NCBI GenBank assembly: GCA_910574255.1
Contig: CAJTAK010000017.1
Coordinates: 46,983 to 110,982 of the forward strand
DNA length: 64,000 bases
Reading direction: 5' to 3'
DNA from: Clostridia bacterium
Lineage (GTDB): Bacteria > Bacillota > Clostridia > Lachnospirales > Lachnospiraceae
The position numbers and the translations under genes are program-made. The stretch's first letter is position 1; each line of letters begins with the position of its first letter. Below, in pieces: positions 1-9,517 of this stretch. The notes under the pieces are model-generated. The model ran no database searches. It worked only from the letters and a program-made list of their open reading frames with translations, and was not told where the DNA came from.

Positions 1-110
1 CAGCGCAAGCGGAGCAGGGAGGGATATCCGGGCCTTTCTGTCTGTGTCCGTCTTTCAAATTCAAGACTGCAAGATGCACAAGCTCTCAGTTTTTCTCATA
101 ACTAATTTTA

Positions 111-1211
111 CTACACCACTAGATTCGACAATACAGATGCCGCCTTCACTTCTTCAGCAGTGACTTCGCAGTTCCTACAATCGGACAGAGTGATGCCCTC
201 CTGGATAAGAAGCGTGGTAAGCGCCAGTTCTGCGGTGGGAATCATAGGAACTTTTCCAAGCAGTGCAGCAATCCAGTGGGCCTCGGAAGAGGCATAGGCA
301 AACTCATTCGGCTGTGTATTTTTCCATCGGAAATCCATTTTTTCCAGATCACCTGTACAGTCAAGTTCCGCGTCACAAATGGTGGTATGGAAGCTGAAAG
401 GATCCAGCTTAATACCACCCTTGGTGCCAAGCAGGATACCAGGATCCATAGAATCAAGGTGAACAGCCCAAGATTCAAAGAGATCCATAGTCATGTCGTT
501 TTCAAAGCGCACAAAACCAACCCCCAATTCCTCCACATCATAATGCCCGCTGCTGCGGCGTGCTTCATCCATATCAATCTTCTGATACAGCTTCCCGCTC
601 ATTCGAGTGGGAGCAGGCAATCCCATTAAATATAATAAAAGAGAGATATGATAAACTCCAAAATCATAAAGAGCGCCGCCTCCGGAAAGCCGCCTTTCTA
701 CAAAGTCTGCGCTTCCAAAGCCATCTACATAAGGACGGTTCCTTCTGCGGAAACCTACAGAACGGGCATGGTAGATTTCTCCAAGAGCACCGCCGTCCAC
801 AAGACGTTTGGCTGCCCTGGCGTAAGGGCGATATAGAAAGCCAAGCTGGATGTGAAGCGTTTTCTGATTGCGTTTGGCGGCTTCCAGCATGGCAAGCCCA
901 TCTGCATAGGACATGGCCAAAGGCTTTTCACAGTAAACATGCTTTCCGGCATTCAGAGCAGCAATTGAGACGGGGGCGTGGAGATGATTGTGCAGGCAGA
1001 TGTCTACGGCATCAATGTCTTTCTGTTGGATGAGCTGATGGATATCCGTATAAACATTGGGAATTCCCCATTTCTTTGCACAACATTCTGCAGACTCCTG
1101 TGTGCGGCTGCAGACAGCAATCACTTCAGCTTCCGGAATCTCCTGATAAACACTTAAATGCTTCTGAGAGATCATTCCGGCTCCGATAAGTCCAATTCGT
1201 ATCTTCCCCAT
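111..1211 (-). CDS. Gfo/Idh/MocA family NAD(P)-dependent oxidoreductase
   Basis: A 366-residue soluble dehydrogenase of the Gfo/Idh/MocA family, which usually oxidises or reduces sugars, inositols or related polyols. The N-terminal Rossmann motif GLIGAGMIS is at about residues 6-14 and the family EKP signature (CEKPLAMS) at about 95-97; the C-terminal half is the usual alpha/beta substrate domain. I chose the ATG at 1211 because GGGGAGG lies 9 bases before it; an upstream in-frame ATG at 1229 sits on the far side of that ribosome site. It is divergent from the transporter operon beginning at 1500 and shares a 288-bp control region containing a LacI-type palindrome, so it probably belongs to the same catabolic system. 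The substrate cannot be read from sequence. Confidence 0.9.
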   Translation of the reverse strand: MGKIRIGLIGAGMISQKHLSVYQEIPEAEVIAVCSRTQESAECCAKKWGIPNVYTDIHQLIQQKDIDAVDICLHNHLHAPVSIAALNAGKHVYCEKPLAMSYADGLAMLEAAKRNQKTLHIQLGFLYRPYARAAKRLVDGGALGEIYHARSVGFRRRNRPYVDGFGSADFVERRLSGGGALYDFGVYHISLLLYLMGLPAPTRMSGKLYQKIDMDEARRSSGHYDVEELGVGFVRFENDMTMDLFESWAVHLDSMDPGILLGTKGGIKLDPFSFHTTICDAELDCTGDLEKMDFRWKNTQPNEFAYASSEAHWIAALLGKVPMIPTAELALTTLLIQEGITLSDCRNCEVTAEEVKAASVLSNLVV

Positions 1212-1447
1212 AATATGTGTCCTCCCCATAAAAAGTAAATCGTTTTTATGAAAACCCTAATTGACAACAGTTTTGCATTGCTTATTGAAAAAGTCAAGCA
1301 TAAAATTCAGTCAAAATAGCAAGATAGAATAAAAAAGCCATACAAAATAAGGCGGTTATACAAAATGACGAAAAAAGCATGCGAAATTTGTAGAATTTTG
1401 ACTATAGACAAACGTGTGAAAAAAAGTTATCATTCAGATAACCGATT

Positions 1448-1463
1448 ACGTAATCGATTACGT
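1448..1463. promoter_or_regulatory. LacI-type operator palindrome
   Basis: A perfect 16-bp palindrome, ACGTAATCGATTACGT, lies 36 bp before the substrate-binding-protein gene and between two divergent genes. The central CG and TTACG/CGTAA arms are typical of LacI/GalR operators. An overlapping palindrome (1443-1456, CGATTACGTAATCG) extends it. A degenerate version precedes the LacI gene at 9518-9531, so that regulator is the likely ligand. Confidence 0.7.
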
Positions 1464-1499
1464 CAACAAACGGTTCAAAAATTATAGGAGGGTTTTGCG

Positions 1500-2732
1500 A
1501 TGAAAAGGCTATTGGCATTGTTACTATGTGGAGCGCTTTGCTTGTCAACATTGACGGGGTGTGGTGCAAAGGAGGAAAAAGCAGCAGAAACACCTGAACC
1601 AGTGACGGAGGAAAACAGTGAAGAAACAGAGACTTCGGAGGGTACAGGAGATGGGACCATTGATTATAACGGAAAAAACAAACTGGCTATGTTTGGCCCG
1701 TTGACAGGAGACAATCTGCAGTATGGTGTTAAGATCAAAAATGGTGCAGAGTTGGCATTGAATCAGTTCAATGAGGAACATGGAACAGAATTTACCATTG
1801 AATTTATGGATGACAAGGGTGACCCCAACGAAGCAGTCAATTTGGCGAATAAGATTGTATCTGATGATACGGTGTTCTGTGCCCTTGCAGGTTATGGTTC
1901 CTCTTGTGCTATGGCTACGGCTCCTGTTTTTGATGAGGCTGAGCTGCTGTTAATGGGAGTTGCAGCTTCTCATGCGGATCTGCCAGGTATGGGGGATTAC
2001 ATTTTTCCAGTTCCTATGAGTGCCCGTTGGGAGAGTGTTGGCTTTGCTGAGATTATGAAGGAATGCTTCGGCGCAGGCAAGCTGGCCATTTTGTATCAGA
2101 ATACGGACCATGGAGTACAGACCTGCGAGTATATAAAGGAGGCTTGGGAGTCCTACGGAGGAGAAATTGTTGTATATGAAAGCTTCGTTCCGGGCGAGAC
2201 AAAGGATTTTTCTGCTGTTCTGTCGAAGATTAAGACGGAGGAACCGGATATCTTTTATGCCAGCGCAGCCTACAGTGATGCAGCACAGATCTTCATGCAG
2301 GCGAAGCAGTTGGAACTGGATGCGCAATATGTAGGGCCAGGTATGTGTTTGAATGAGGAATTTACGAATTTGATTGGAAACAACATTGATGGAACCTATA
2401 TATTGAGCTCAACTCCCTGCTTCCTTCCCTCTGTTTTGGAGGCAGGAAATGTGGATGAGGCAACCAAGAAATTTATTGATGACTATGAAGCAGCATATAA
2501 TGAGACGCCGGACGGTTTTTCTGCACAGGGCTATGATTCTGTGAAGATTGTTCTGGACAGTGCACTGAAGGCAGGGACAACAGATACGCCGGCTGTGGCA
2601 GAACAGATTCTTGCAATCCGCAGCTATCCGGGGCTTTCCGGTTTAAATATGGCTTACAACGAAAACAAAGAGATGAATAAGGGAATTTATACATTTGAAA
2701 TCAAGGACGGAAATTTTGTTCCGGTAAATTAG
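1500..2732 (+). CDS. Branched-chain amino acid-type ABC substrate-binding lipoprotein
   Basis: A 410-residue extracellular solute-binding protein of the LivJ/LivK (type I periplasmic binding) family. The first 20 residues form a lipoprotein signal ending in LTGC, so Cys21 should be lipidated and anchor the protein to the outer face of the membrane. A Glu/Thr-rich linker follows, then a Leu/Ile/Val-binding-like fold (KLAMFGPLTGDN, GYGSSCAMATAPVF). AGGAGGG ends just before the ATG. It heads a five-gene importer (permeases, two ATPases) with downstream catabolic enzymes, so the ligand is probably the substrate of those enzymes rather than an ordinary amino acid. That last point is inference. Confidence 0.93.
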   Translation: MKRLLALLLCGALCLSTLTGCGAKEEKAAETPEPVTEENSEETETSEGTGDGTIDYNGKNKLAMFGPLTGDNLQYGVKIKNGAELALNQFNEEHGTEFTIEFMDDKGDPNEAVNLANKIVSDDTVFCALAGYGSSCAMATAPVFDEAELLLMGVAASHADLPGMGDYIFPVPMSARWESVGFAEIMKECFGAGKLAILYQNTDHGVQTCEYIKEAWESYGGEIVVYESFVPGETKDFSAVLSKIKTEEPDIFYASAAYSDAAQIFMQAKQLELDAQYVGPGMCLNEEFTNLIGNNIDGTYILSSTPCFLPSVLEAGNVDEATKKFIDDYEAAYNETPDGFSAQGYDSVKIVLDSALKAGTTDTPAVAEQILAIRSYPGLSGLNMAYNENKEMNKGIYTFEIKDGNFVPVN

Positions 2733-2805
2733 TAGACTTGGTATATCTGTGGTATCTGTTGTACGTATCACGGCAGATACCGCAGAATTTTTTTGGAGGG
2801 ACCAT

Positions 2806-3684
2806 ATGTTAATACAGCAGATTGTAAACGGTTTTACAATCGGAAGTGTATATGCGTTGGTAGCCATTGGCTTCACAATGGTATTTGGTGTACTGGAATT
2901 AACAAATTTCTCTAATAGTTCCTTGTATATGTTCGGCGCATATATTACATTCTTATTCTACACTGCAACGGGGATTCATTTTTTCCTGGCATTTGGTATC
3001 AGCATTGTACTGACGGGACTTTTGGGCTATAGCATTGATCGCTTTGCCCTCCAGCAGCTTCGAAAAAAGAAAGCGCCAAAGCTTTCCGGGCTGATTACTA
3101 CCTTGGGAATGTCCATGGTCGTGGATAATGCTATTATGGTTTTTTTCGGGACAGACAGTAAATCCTTTGAGAATTTTCTGGATTTTGGAAAAATTCATAT
3201 TGGAAATGCTGTGGTGACCTGGACACAGATTATTATTTTGGTGGCAGCCTGCATCTTGATGATAGCACTTTCTATCATTACTTACCGCATGAAGATCGGT
3301 AAAGCTATGGGAGCTATTGCACAGAATCAGGACGCAGCAAAGCTGATGGGAATTGATACGGATAAAATCATTTCTCTGACTTTTATTATCAGTGGTTTTC
3401 TGGCTTGTATTGCAGGAACGATGGTTGCTATGTATTATCGAAGCATTGACACAGCCATGGGTTCGTCCATTGGCATTAAGATTTTTGCGGCTGCTGTTCT
3501 GGGCGGTGTGGGAGTCTTGCCAGGTGCAGTTGTCGGGGGACTTGTGCTGGGTATTGTGGAGACGATTGTTTCTGCGTATATCAGTACAGGCTATCGGGAT
3601 GCAATTTCCTTTTCCATTTTGATTTTGGTACTTCTTGTAATGCCGAATGGCTTGTTTGGGAAAAAGGCTATTAATAAAGTGTGA
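2806..3684 (+). CDS. livH: ABC transporter permease, LivH family
   Basis: A 292-residue polytopic membrane protein with many hydrophobic segments and the LivH hallmarks GSVYALVAIGFTMVFGVL near the N terminus and AAAVLGGVGVLPGAVVGG near residue 230. It forms one half of the membrane channel of the importer. The start is the ATG at 2806, which follows TTGGAGGG by five bases; an upstream in-frame start at 2749 would add 19 hydrophilic residues without a ribosome site. It lies 73 bp after the binding-protein gene and 11 bp before the second permease. Confidence 0.93.
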   Translation: MLIQQIVNGFTIGSVYALVAIGFTMVFGVLELTNFSNSSLYMFGAYITFLFYTATGIHFFLAFGISIVLTGLLGYSIDRFALQQLRKKKAPKLSGLITTLGMSMVVDNAIMVFFGTDSKSFENFLDFGKIHIGNAVVTWTQIIILVAACILMIALSIITYRMKIGKAMGAIAQNQDAAKLMGIDTDKIISLTFIISGFLACIAGTMVAMYYRSIDTAMGSSIGIKIFAAAVLGGVGVLPGAVVGGLVLGIVETIVSAYISTGYRDAISFSILILVLLVMPNGLFGKKAINKV

Positions 3685-3695
3685 GGTGAGTGGCT

Positions 3696-4697
3696 ATGAT
3701 AGAAAAATTGAGTACATGGCTGGTGAGTTATAAGCGGCCGCTGTTAATTATCACAGCACTTCTCGCAGTGCTGTTCCCATGGATTTTTTCTTCAAAATAT
3801 GTGCTTCGGATTGCAATTTTGTGTCTGATGTACTGTATGCTGTGTGTAAGCCTGAATCTGATGGCAGGAATTTTGGGACAAATTTCTTTTGGACATGCGG
3901 CTTTCTGGGGAATAGGTGCTTACACAGCAGCAATCTTGAGCAAAAATTATGGCTGGAATGGGGTTGCAGCACTTTTTATGGCTGCTTTGGTGGCCGGTTT
4001 GTTTGGACTTCTTCTAAGCTTGCCTGTGATGCATTTGAAGGGATACTATTTTACAATTGTTACTATGGTATTTTGCCAGATTATCCGTGTCATTGAGATT
4101 AACTGGATGACTTTGACCAATGGACCGCTTGGCATCATGGCGATCCCCAAGATAAGCCTCTTTGGAGTTACTTTGAAATCACAGCGAGCATATTTTTATG
4201 TGATTCTGTTCCTTCTGGTGGTAACAACAATCATTGTACAGAAGATTATTCACTCACGTATGGGGTATGCAATCCTGGCAATCAGAGATGATGAACTGGC
4301 AGCGGGAGCTATGGGGATCAATGTTTTCAAGTATAAGGTGTATGCAATTGTTATTTCCTCTATGCTGGCCGGTGCGGCAGGCTGCTTCTATTCTCTGTAT
4401 ACCAGTTACATCGATCCAAGCTGTTTCACCAATGCTATATCGAATAACATGTTGGTTATGGTGATTTTCGGAGGTCTTGGAAATGTGTTCGGAAGCTTTT
4501 TCGGGGCAACCGTGCTGACTATATTGCCTGAGGTTTTAAGAGGATTTTCGGAGTATCGGCAGTTGGTATACGGCGCACTTTTGGTATTACTGATGCTGGT
4601 TCGCCCGGATGGATTGTTTGGCTCTGTAAATTTTAAATACATTGAACAGCGTTTAACATGGAAAAAAGAGAACATAGGAGGTGACGGGCATGAGTGA
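3696..4697 (+). CDS. livM: ABC transporter permease, LivM family
   Basis: A 333-residue permease with about ten hydrophobic segments and the LivM motifs LNLMAGILGQISFGHAAFWG (about residues 50-70) and GGLGNVFGSFFGA (about 265). It pairs with the LivH-type permease. GAGGTGA overlaps the upstream stop codon and places the start at ATG 3696; a GTG two codons earlier lies inside the ribosome site. Its stop overlaps the next start (ATGAGTGA), indicating translational coupling to the ATPase gene. Confidence 0.93.
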   Translation: MIEKLSTWLVSYKRPLLIITALLAVLFPWIFSSKYVLRIAILCLMYCMLCVSLNLMAGILGQISFGHAAFWGIGAYTAAILSKNYGWNGVAALFMAALVAGLFGLLLSLPVMHLKGYYFTIVTMVFCQIIRVIEINWMTLTNGPLGIMAIPKISLFGVTLKSQRAYFYVILFLLVVTTIIVQKIIHSRMGYAILAIRDDELAAGAMGINVFKYKVYAIVISSMLAGAAGCFYSLYTSYIDPSCFTNAISNNMLVMVIFGGLGNVFGSFFGATVLTILPEVLRGFSEYRQLVYGALLVLLMLVRPDGLFGSVNFKYIEQRLTWKKENIGGDGHE

Positions 4698-5451
4698 GGT
4701 ACTGTGTGCAGAGAACATAACACAGCGATTCGGCGGTCTGGATGCTTTGAAGAATGTAACGATGCATGTGAAGGAGGGCGAGATCATTGGCGTTATTGGT
4801 CCCAATGGCGCAGGAAAAACGACGCTGTTTAACTGCATTACCGGTATGTATCGTCCTACAGAGGGTAAAGTAAGCATGCTGGGAACAGATATCACTGGTT
4901 GGCGGCCTTATGAAATCACGGCCCATGGCTTTGCCCGTACCTTTCAAAATATACGATTGTTTCCCAAAATGACAGTGCTGGATAATGTTATGGTTGGCAT
5001 GCATGTGCAGACAAAGCTGTTAGGAAAGGAACGATTCATTCCGGGAAAGGCAAAGAGAGCAATGAATGTGGCCATAAAGCGTGCAGAGGAATTACTGAAG
5101 CTCTTTGGTTTGTATGAGAATCGTTTTGAGATGGCCACCAGCTTGCCCTATGGCGATCAGCGCAAGGTAGAGATTGTACGTGCATTGGCTATCAGACCAA
5201 AGCTTTTGCTTTTGGACGAACCAGCAGCCGGTATGAATGGGGCAGAGACAGAGGAACTAGGTAAGCTGGTGTATAACCTGCGGGATATGGGGAATACCAT
5301 CCTACTTATTGAGCACGATATGAGGTTTGTAATGAATATCTGTGACAGGCTGTATGTTTTGAATGACGGAGCATTGATCGCTGAAGGGACGCCCGCCGAG
5401 ATACGGGCAAATCCCATTGTCATAGAAGCATATCTGGGAAAGGATGAGTGA
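4690..5451 (+). CDS. livG: ABC transporter ATP-binding protein, LivG family
   Basis: A 253-residue cytoplasmic ATPase. Walker A is GPNGAGKTT (about residues 37-45), the signature is the LivG-type LPYGDQRKVEI, and Walker B is LLLLDEPAAGM followed by the H-loop IEHDM. The LivG-specific insertion with FARTFQNIRLFPKMTV is present. The ATG at 4690 follows AGGAGGTGA and overlaps the LivM stop by 8 bp. It energises the two permeases with the next gene product. Confidence 0.95.
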   Translation: MSEVLCAENITQRFGGLDALKNVTMHVKEGEIIGVIGPNGAGKTTLFNCITGMYRPTEGKVSMLGTDITGWRPYEITAHGFARTFQNIRLFPKMTVLDNVMVGMHVQTKLLGKERFIPGKAKRAMNVAIKRAEELLKLFGLYENRFEMATSLPYGDQRKVEIVRALAIRPKLLLLDEPAAGMNGAETEELGKLVYNLRDMGNTILLIEHDMRFVMNICDRLYVLNDGALIAEGTPAEIRANPIVIEAYLGKDE

Positions 5452-5452
5452 G

Positions 5453-6163
5453 ATGGCGCTATTGAAATTGGAAGATGTGACTGTAGATTATGGAAGCATC
5501 CATGCGTTGAAGAAGATTAATATGGAAGTGGATGGCGGCGAGATCATTACTCTAATTGGAGCAAATGGAGCAGGCAAGAGTACAACCATGAAGACGATTA
5601 TGGGACTTGTGCCGTGCAAATCCGGAAAAATTATCTTTGACGGGATGGATATTACGAACTGGGAGACAAAGAAGGTAGTTCAGTCGGGAATCATCTTATC
5701 GCCGGAGGGAAGACAGGTGTTTCCCCGTTACTCAGTGAAAGACAATTTATATCTGGGAGCTTACCTGAGGCCGAAACAGGAGATTTCGGACAGTTTGGAG
5801 ATGGTGTATCATTTGCTGCCCAAATTAAAGGAACGAGAAAGCCAGATGGCAGGTTCCTTGTCAGGCGGAGAGCAGCAGATGCTGGCTATCGGGAGGGCTA
5901 TGATGGCGAAGCCGAGAATGCTGCTTCTGGACGAGCCGTCTCTGGGTTTGGCACCTTTGATTATTAATGAGATCTTTGGAATGATTGATGAGATTCGGAC
6001 ATTGGGAACTACAATTTTATTGGTGGAACAAAATGCGAGAATTGCATTAAAACATTCGGATCGAGCCTATGTTCTTGAAACAGGAACCATTGTATTGAGT
6101 GACAAGGCGGAAGATATGCTTCAGTCAGATGAAGTGCAGAAAGCATATTTTGGCGTATTATGA
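5453..6163 (+). CDS. livF: ABC transporter ATP-binding protein, LivF family
   Basis: A 236-residue ATPase with Walker A GANGAGKST, the signature LSGGEQQ and Walker B LLLDEPSLGL, all in the LivF arrangement (SPEGRQVFPRYSV in the Q-loop region). I chose ATG 5453, which is nine bases after GGAAAGG; the alternative ATG at 5444 abuts that ribosome site and would overlap LivG by 8 bp. It completes the importer, and the next gene (a UroD-like enzyme) starts 21 bp later in the same apparent operon. Confidence 0.94.
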   Translation: MALLKLEDVTVDYGSIHALKKINMEVDGGEIITLIGANGAGKSTTMKTIMGLVPCKSGKIIFDGMDITNWETKKVVQSGIILSPEGRQVFPRYSVKDNLYLGAYLRPKQEISDSLEMVYHLLPKLKERESQMAGSLSGGEQQMLAIGRAMMAKPRMLLLDEPSLGLAPLIINEIFGMIDEIRTLGTTILLVEQNARIALKHSDRAYVLETGTIVLSDKAEDMLQSDEVQKAYFGVL

Positions 6164-6184
6164 AGACTAAGGGAGAATAAAGTA

Positions 6185-7273
6185 ATGATTACACATACAC
6201 AACGAGTAAAGGCAGCTTTAGAGGGAAAGATTCTGGATCGGCCGGCATTTGCTGCTTGGGGTCCCCATATGAATCTGGTGGATCGCAATGCGAAAGATTT
6301 TGCAAAGGCAACAATTGATTATCAAAATGCCTATAATTTTGACTTTATTAAAGTGATGCCCAATGGCATGTACTTTCCGGAAGCTTTTGGTCAGAAACTG
6401 CGTAATGCAGAGCATATTCTTGATGAGACCTGGCAGAATACAGAGATTAATGCAATTAATGACCCCCATGAATGGGCAAAGCTCAAGGTTCCCAGTATGA
6501 AGGAGGGTGTGTTTGCCCGAGAGATTGAGGCAGTAAAACGTATTGCCGATCATTTCCAAGGTGATGTACCGGTACTCCCTACAGTATTCAGCCCTTTTAT
6601 CTGGATGGGTGAGATGACGGGAGGATTTTTCCGCCAGGAAACGATTTTGGCTCATTTCAAGTATTCGGAGGAATATGCGAAAATCGGTCTTCGGATAGTA
6701 AATGAAACGAATGAAATATTGATGGAAGAATTTGTAAAGGCAGGTGCAGACGGATTTTTCCTGGGCTATCAGGCAGGTATGGCAGGCTTGATGGGGAAAG
6801 AGATGTTTGAGGAATACGGCAAGAAGTACGACATTGCCAATATTGAAAAGGTCAAGGGAAAAACCTGGTTTAATATGGCCCACGTATGCCATGGTAATGC
6901 AGAATTGACCGAATGGTTCCTGGATTATCCGGTAGAAGCCTTTAACTGGGCGGACCAGGATCCGGAGCATCATTCTCTGGAAGAGATGCGGAAGCTAACG
7001 GATGCTGTTCTGATAGGCGGATTAAATCATTCCGTTAACGGAAGCTATCGGGATCTGTCGATTATGCTGAAATCTCCCTCGGATTTAAGCGGCGGGGATC
7101 GGGAGACAGTTAAGATGCGAGTCAAACGCAAGGTGGAGGCTGCGATCAGGGCGGCCGGCCCCAAAGTGATTATTTCCGGAGGCTGCGGCTGGGGAATCGG
7201 CTCTCTGCCGCGCTTTGGCCTTTGGGAAGAGGTTATGGAAGAAGTAGGTGCAGAAATAAATGCGGTAAAGTAA
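6185..7273 (+). CDS. Uroporphyrinogen decarboxylase-family protein (MtaA/MtbA-like), copy 1
   Basis: A 362-residue TIM-barrel protein of the UroD superfamily. It is not a heme enzyme by context. It carries an HVC motif (His233, Cys235) and a later Cys in GGCGWG (about residue 334). This matches the H-X-C...C zinc site of methylcobamide methyltransferases such as MtaA and MtbA, though the spacing is longer. Family members of this type move methyl groups or act on small catabolic substrates. It follows the importer by 21 bp and precedes a desulfidase-like gene. A second, closely similar copy is at 10608. No corrinoid protein is encoded nearby, so methyl transfer is a hypothesis. Confidence 0.85.
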   Translation: MITHTQRVKAALEGKILDRPAFAAWGPHMNLVDRNAKDFAKATIDYQNAYNFDFIKVMPNGMYFPEAFGQKLRNAEHILDETWQNTEINAINDPHEWAKLKVPSMKEGVFAREIEAVKRIADHFQGDVPVLPTVFSPFIWMGEMTGGFFRQETILAHFKYSEEYAKIGLRIVNETNEILMEEFVKAGADGFFLGYQAGMAGLMGKEMFEEYGKKYDIANIEKVKGKTWFNMAHVCHGNAELTEWFLDYPVEAFNWADQDPEHHSLEEMRKLTDAVLIGGLNHSVNGSYRDLSIMLKSPSDLSGGDRETVKMRVKRKVEAAIRAAGPKVIISGGCGWGIGSLPRFGLWEEVMEEVGAEINAVK

Positions 7274-7284
7274 GGACAAAGAAT

Positions 7285-8544
7285 ATGAATAGGAAAGACA
7301 AAAATTATCATCAGTACATAGCAATTTTAAAAGAAGAACTTGTACCGGCCGGCGGATGCACAGAGCCTATCGCTATCGCCTATACTGCGGCAGTAGCCCG
7401 GAAAATCCTGGGGAAAATGCCGGAGCACATGGAGGTCTATGCCAGCGGTAATCTGATTAAAAATGCCAAGAGTGTTTACATTCCCAATGGCGGCGATCTG
7501 CGTGGTGTGGATGCGGCGGCTGTGCTGGGTGTGATTGGAGGGAATCCGGATCGGGAACTGGAGGTCCTTCTGGATATGCCGCCGGACAAAGTGGAAGAGA
7601 CACGTCTTCTTCTGGAGAAGAATTTCTGCAAGGTATCGGTGTTGGAGAATTCGGAGGCTCTGCATCTTGTTGTTTGCTTATATGCAGAAGGCGAGAAGAC
7701 AGAGGTTGAACTAAAAAATGCACATCTGCACATTGTCCGCATTGAGAAGGGCGGGAAACTTCTCTTTTGCAGCAAGGACGATGAGGGTAATGAAGACGGG
7801 CTTACGGACCATGATTGCCTGAGTGTGGAGAAAATCTATGATTTTGCTAATACATGCTGTCTTGAGGACATCTCCGAGGTATTGGAAAAACAGATTGCAT
7901 GCAACCGAAAAATTGCAGAGGAAGGCCTGAAGAATTCCTGGGGTATCAATGTGGGTAAGCTGTATTATAAGAATGGCAGGTTTTTGCAGGCTTATGCAGC
8001 AGCAGCTTCGGATGCCCGCATGAGCGGTTGTAATATGCCCGTGGTCATCGTGTCAGGAAGCGGAAATCAGGGAGCAACCGCTTCACTTCCGGTGATTCTG
8101 TTTGCGGAAGAAAAAGGAATTGGACATGAAAGGCTGCTGCGTGCATTGGTGCTTTCAAACCTTATTACGATTCACTTAAAAAGCGGGATTGGACGTCTGT
8201 CCGCTTACTGCGGCGCCGTGTGTGCAGCGACGGGAAGCGGCTGTGCTATGACGTATCTGGACGGAGGAAGTCTTGAACAGATTGAACAGACCATAACCAA
8301 TTCTATCGGGACTTCTTCGGGGATGGTTTGTGACGGAGCAAAGCCCTCCTGTGCAGCCAAGATTGCCACGAGTCTGGAGGGGGCTATTATGGCTTATGAA
8401 TTGGCTATGCGCCATCAGGCCTTTTTGCCAGGCGAAGGAATTATTATGGACTCTGTGGAGAAGACAATAGGTGCAGTGGGATGTATGGCGAGTGAAGGAA
8501 TGTATGAGACAGATCGGGTGATCTTAGATTTGATGACAAAGTAA
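7285..8544 (+). CDS. L-cysteine desulfidase / L-serine dehydratase alpha-like protein (UPF0597, CdsB/YhaM family)
   Basis: A 419-residue protein of the UPF0597 family, recognised from the N-terminal PAGGCTEPIAIAYTAA motif, the central SGSGNQGATASLP and the C-terminal GTSSGMVCDGAKPSCAAKI. The conserved cysteines (CTEP, GSGCAMT, KPSCA) are those expected to hold an iron-sulfur cluster in the beta-eliminating members of this fold. It would release ammonia, and perhaps sulfide, from an amino-acid-like substrate. The start at ATG 7285 is 11 bp after the UroD-like stop, with TAAGGA before it. Its place in an import operon suggests that it acts on the imported compound. Substrate unknown. Confidence 0.85.
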   Translation: MNRKDKNYHQYIAILKEELVPAGGCTEPIAIAYTAAVARKILGKMPEHMEVYASGNLIKNAKSVYIPNGGDLRGVDAAAVLGVIGGNPDRELEVLLDMPPDKVEETRLLLEKNFCKVSVLENSEALHLVVCLYAEGEKTEVELKNAHLHIVRIEKGGKLLFCSKDDEGNEDGLTDHDCLSVEKIYDFANTCCLEDISEVLEKQIACNRKIAEEGLKNSWGINVGKLYYKNGRFLQAYAAAASDARMSGCNMPVVIVSGSGNQGATASLPVILFAEEKGIGHERLLRALVLSNLITIHLKSGIGRLSAYCGAVCAATGSGCAMTYLDGGSLEQIEQTITNSIGTSSGMVCDGAKPSCAAKIATSLEGAIMAYELAMRHQAFLPGEGIIMDSVEKTIGAVGCMASEGMYETDRVILDLMTK

Positions 8545-8559
8545 AGGAGTGTATTATAT

Positions 8560-9423
8560 ATGAAGGAACAGAATTATTTGGATCATCTGGTGGGAGTATT
8601 TGGACAGCCAGTGGCAGAGAATCCAGGTGTTGTTATTCAGGATGCAGCATTTGAAGCCATGGGCCTTAAGCGCTGGCATTTTCTGACTCTGGATGTGGAT
8701 AAGGATAAGCTGGGGGATGCTATTTGCGGACTGAAGGCTTTCAAGATGCGCGGCATCAACTGTACAATTCCCCATAAGATTGAGGTTATGAAATATCTGG
8801 ATGAAATCTCCGAGAGTGCACGTCTCATTGGTGCTGTCAATATGATTGTAAATGATAATGGTCATCTTTTTGGAGAAAATACGGACGGCAAAGGCTTTAT
8901 GATGTCTCTTGAATCCAATGGAATTGAGGTAAGAGGCAAAAAGGCTGTGGTATTTGGCGCAGGCGGTGCAGCTCGTGCTATTTGTGTTGAGATGGGGCTT
9001 GCCGGTGCGGCCGACATTATGATTGTAAACCGTGTACAGGATCGTGCTTTAGGAGATGCTTTGATGGAGATTATTCAAAAGAATACAAAGTCTGAAGTGC
9101 ATTATGTAGATTGGGATGGTTCCTTTGCAATTCCAGAGGGGACAGATATTGTGGTTAATGCAACCTCTGTGGGGCTGTATCCGGATGTAGATGCGATTCC
9201 TAATATTGATTTGGATTCTATCAAGCCGGAAATGTTTGTGCAGGATGTGATTCCAAATCCTACCGAGAGTGCGTTTATCAAAGAAATGCAAAGAAGAGGG
9301 ATTCCCTGTGCTACGGGTGCAGGTATGCTGATTAACCAGGCAGCCTTGAATATCGAGATGTGGACCGGAAGAAAGCCTGATAAAGGGGTCATGTATAAGG
9401 CATTAGAGGAAGCACTTTCCTAA
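8560..9423 (+). CDS. Shikimate/quinate dehydrogenase-family protein (AroE-like)
   Basis: A 287-residue NAD(P)-dependent dehydrogenase of the AroE/YdiB family. It has the substrate-lysine motif NCTIPHK (about residue 70), the family ENTDGKGF motif (about 107-114), and the Rossmann loop GAGGAARAI (about 132-140). The C-terminal GAGMLINQAALNIEMWTG motif is also typical. It starts 15 bp after the desulfidase-like gene. As part of a substrate-import operon it is more likely a catabolic quinate/shikimate-type or related dehydrogenase than the biosynthetic AroE, but this is inferred from position only. Confidence 0.88.
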   Translation: MKEQNYLDHLVGVFGQPVAENPGVVIQDAAFEAMGLKRWHFLTLDVDKDKLGDAICGLKAFKMRGINCTIPHKIEVMKYLDEISESARLIGAVNMIVNDNGHLFGENTDGKGFMMSLESNGIEVRGKKAVVFGAGGAARAICVEMGLAGAADIMIVNRVQDRALGDALMEIIQKNTKSEVHYVDWDGSFAIPEGTDIVVNATSVGLYPDVDAIPNIDLDSIKPEMFVQDVIPNPTESAFIKEMQRRGIPCATGAGMLINQAALNIEMWTGRKPDKGVMYKALEEALS

Positions 9424-9517
9424 AATCAGTAAAAGGAATAAAAACAGCAGAGATAATTCATGAAATATGCGCATGGACAAAATAAGCGGACTTTGTTAGA
9501 CTATATGTGGCTTAAAG

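Noticed and set aside
6218..6973. 250-codon minus-strand frame within the first UroD-like gene
   Set aside because: Antisense shadow of a well-supported gene; partial shadows recur in the paralogue, as expected from codon structure.
6185..7273. Heme-biosynthesis uroporphyrinogen decarboxylase (hemE)
   Set aside because: No other heme genes are near, two copies sit in an import operon, and the HVC...C motif fits methyltransferase-like relatives.
8560..9423. Biosynthetic aroE
   Set aside because: The gene lies inside a substrate-import cluster rather than with aromatic biosynthesis genes; family is certain but the biosynthetic role is not supported.
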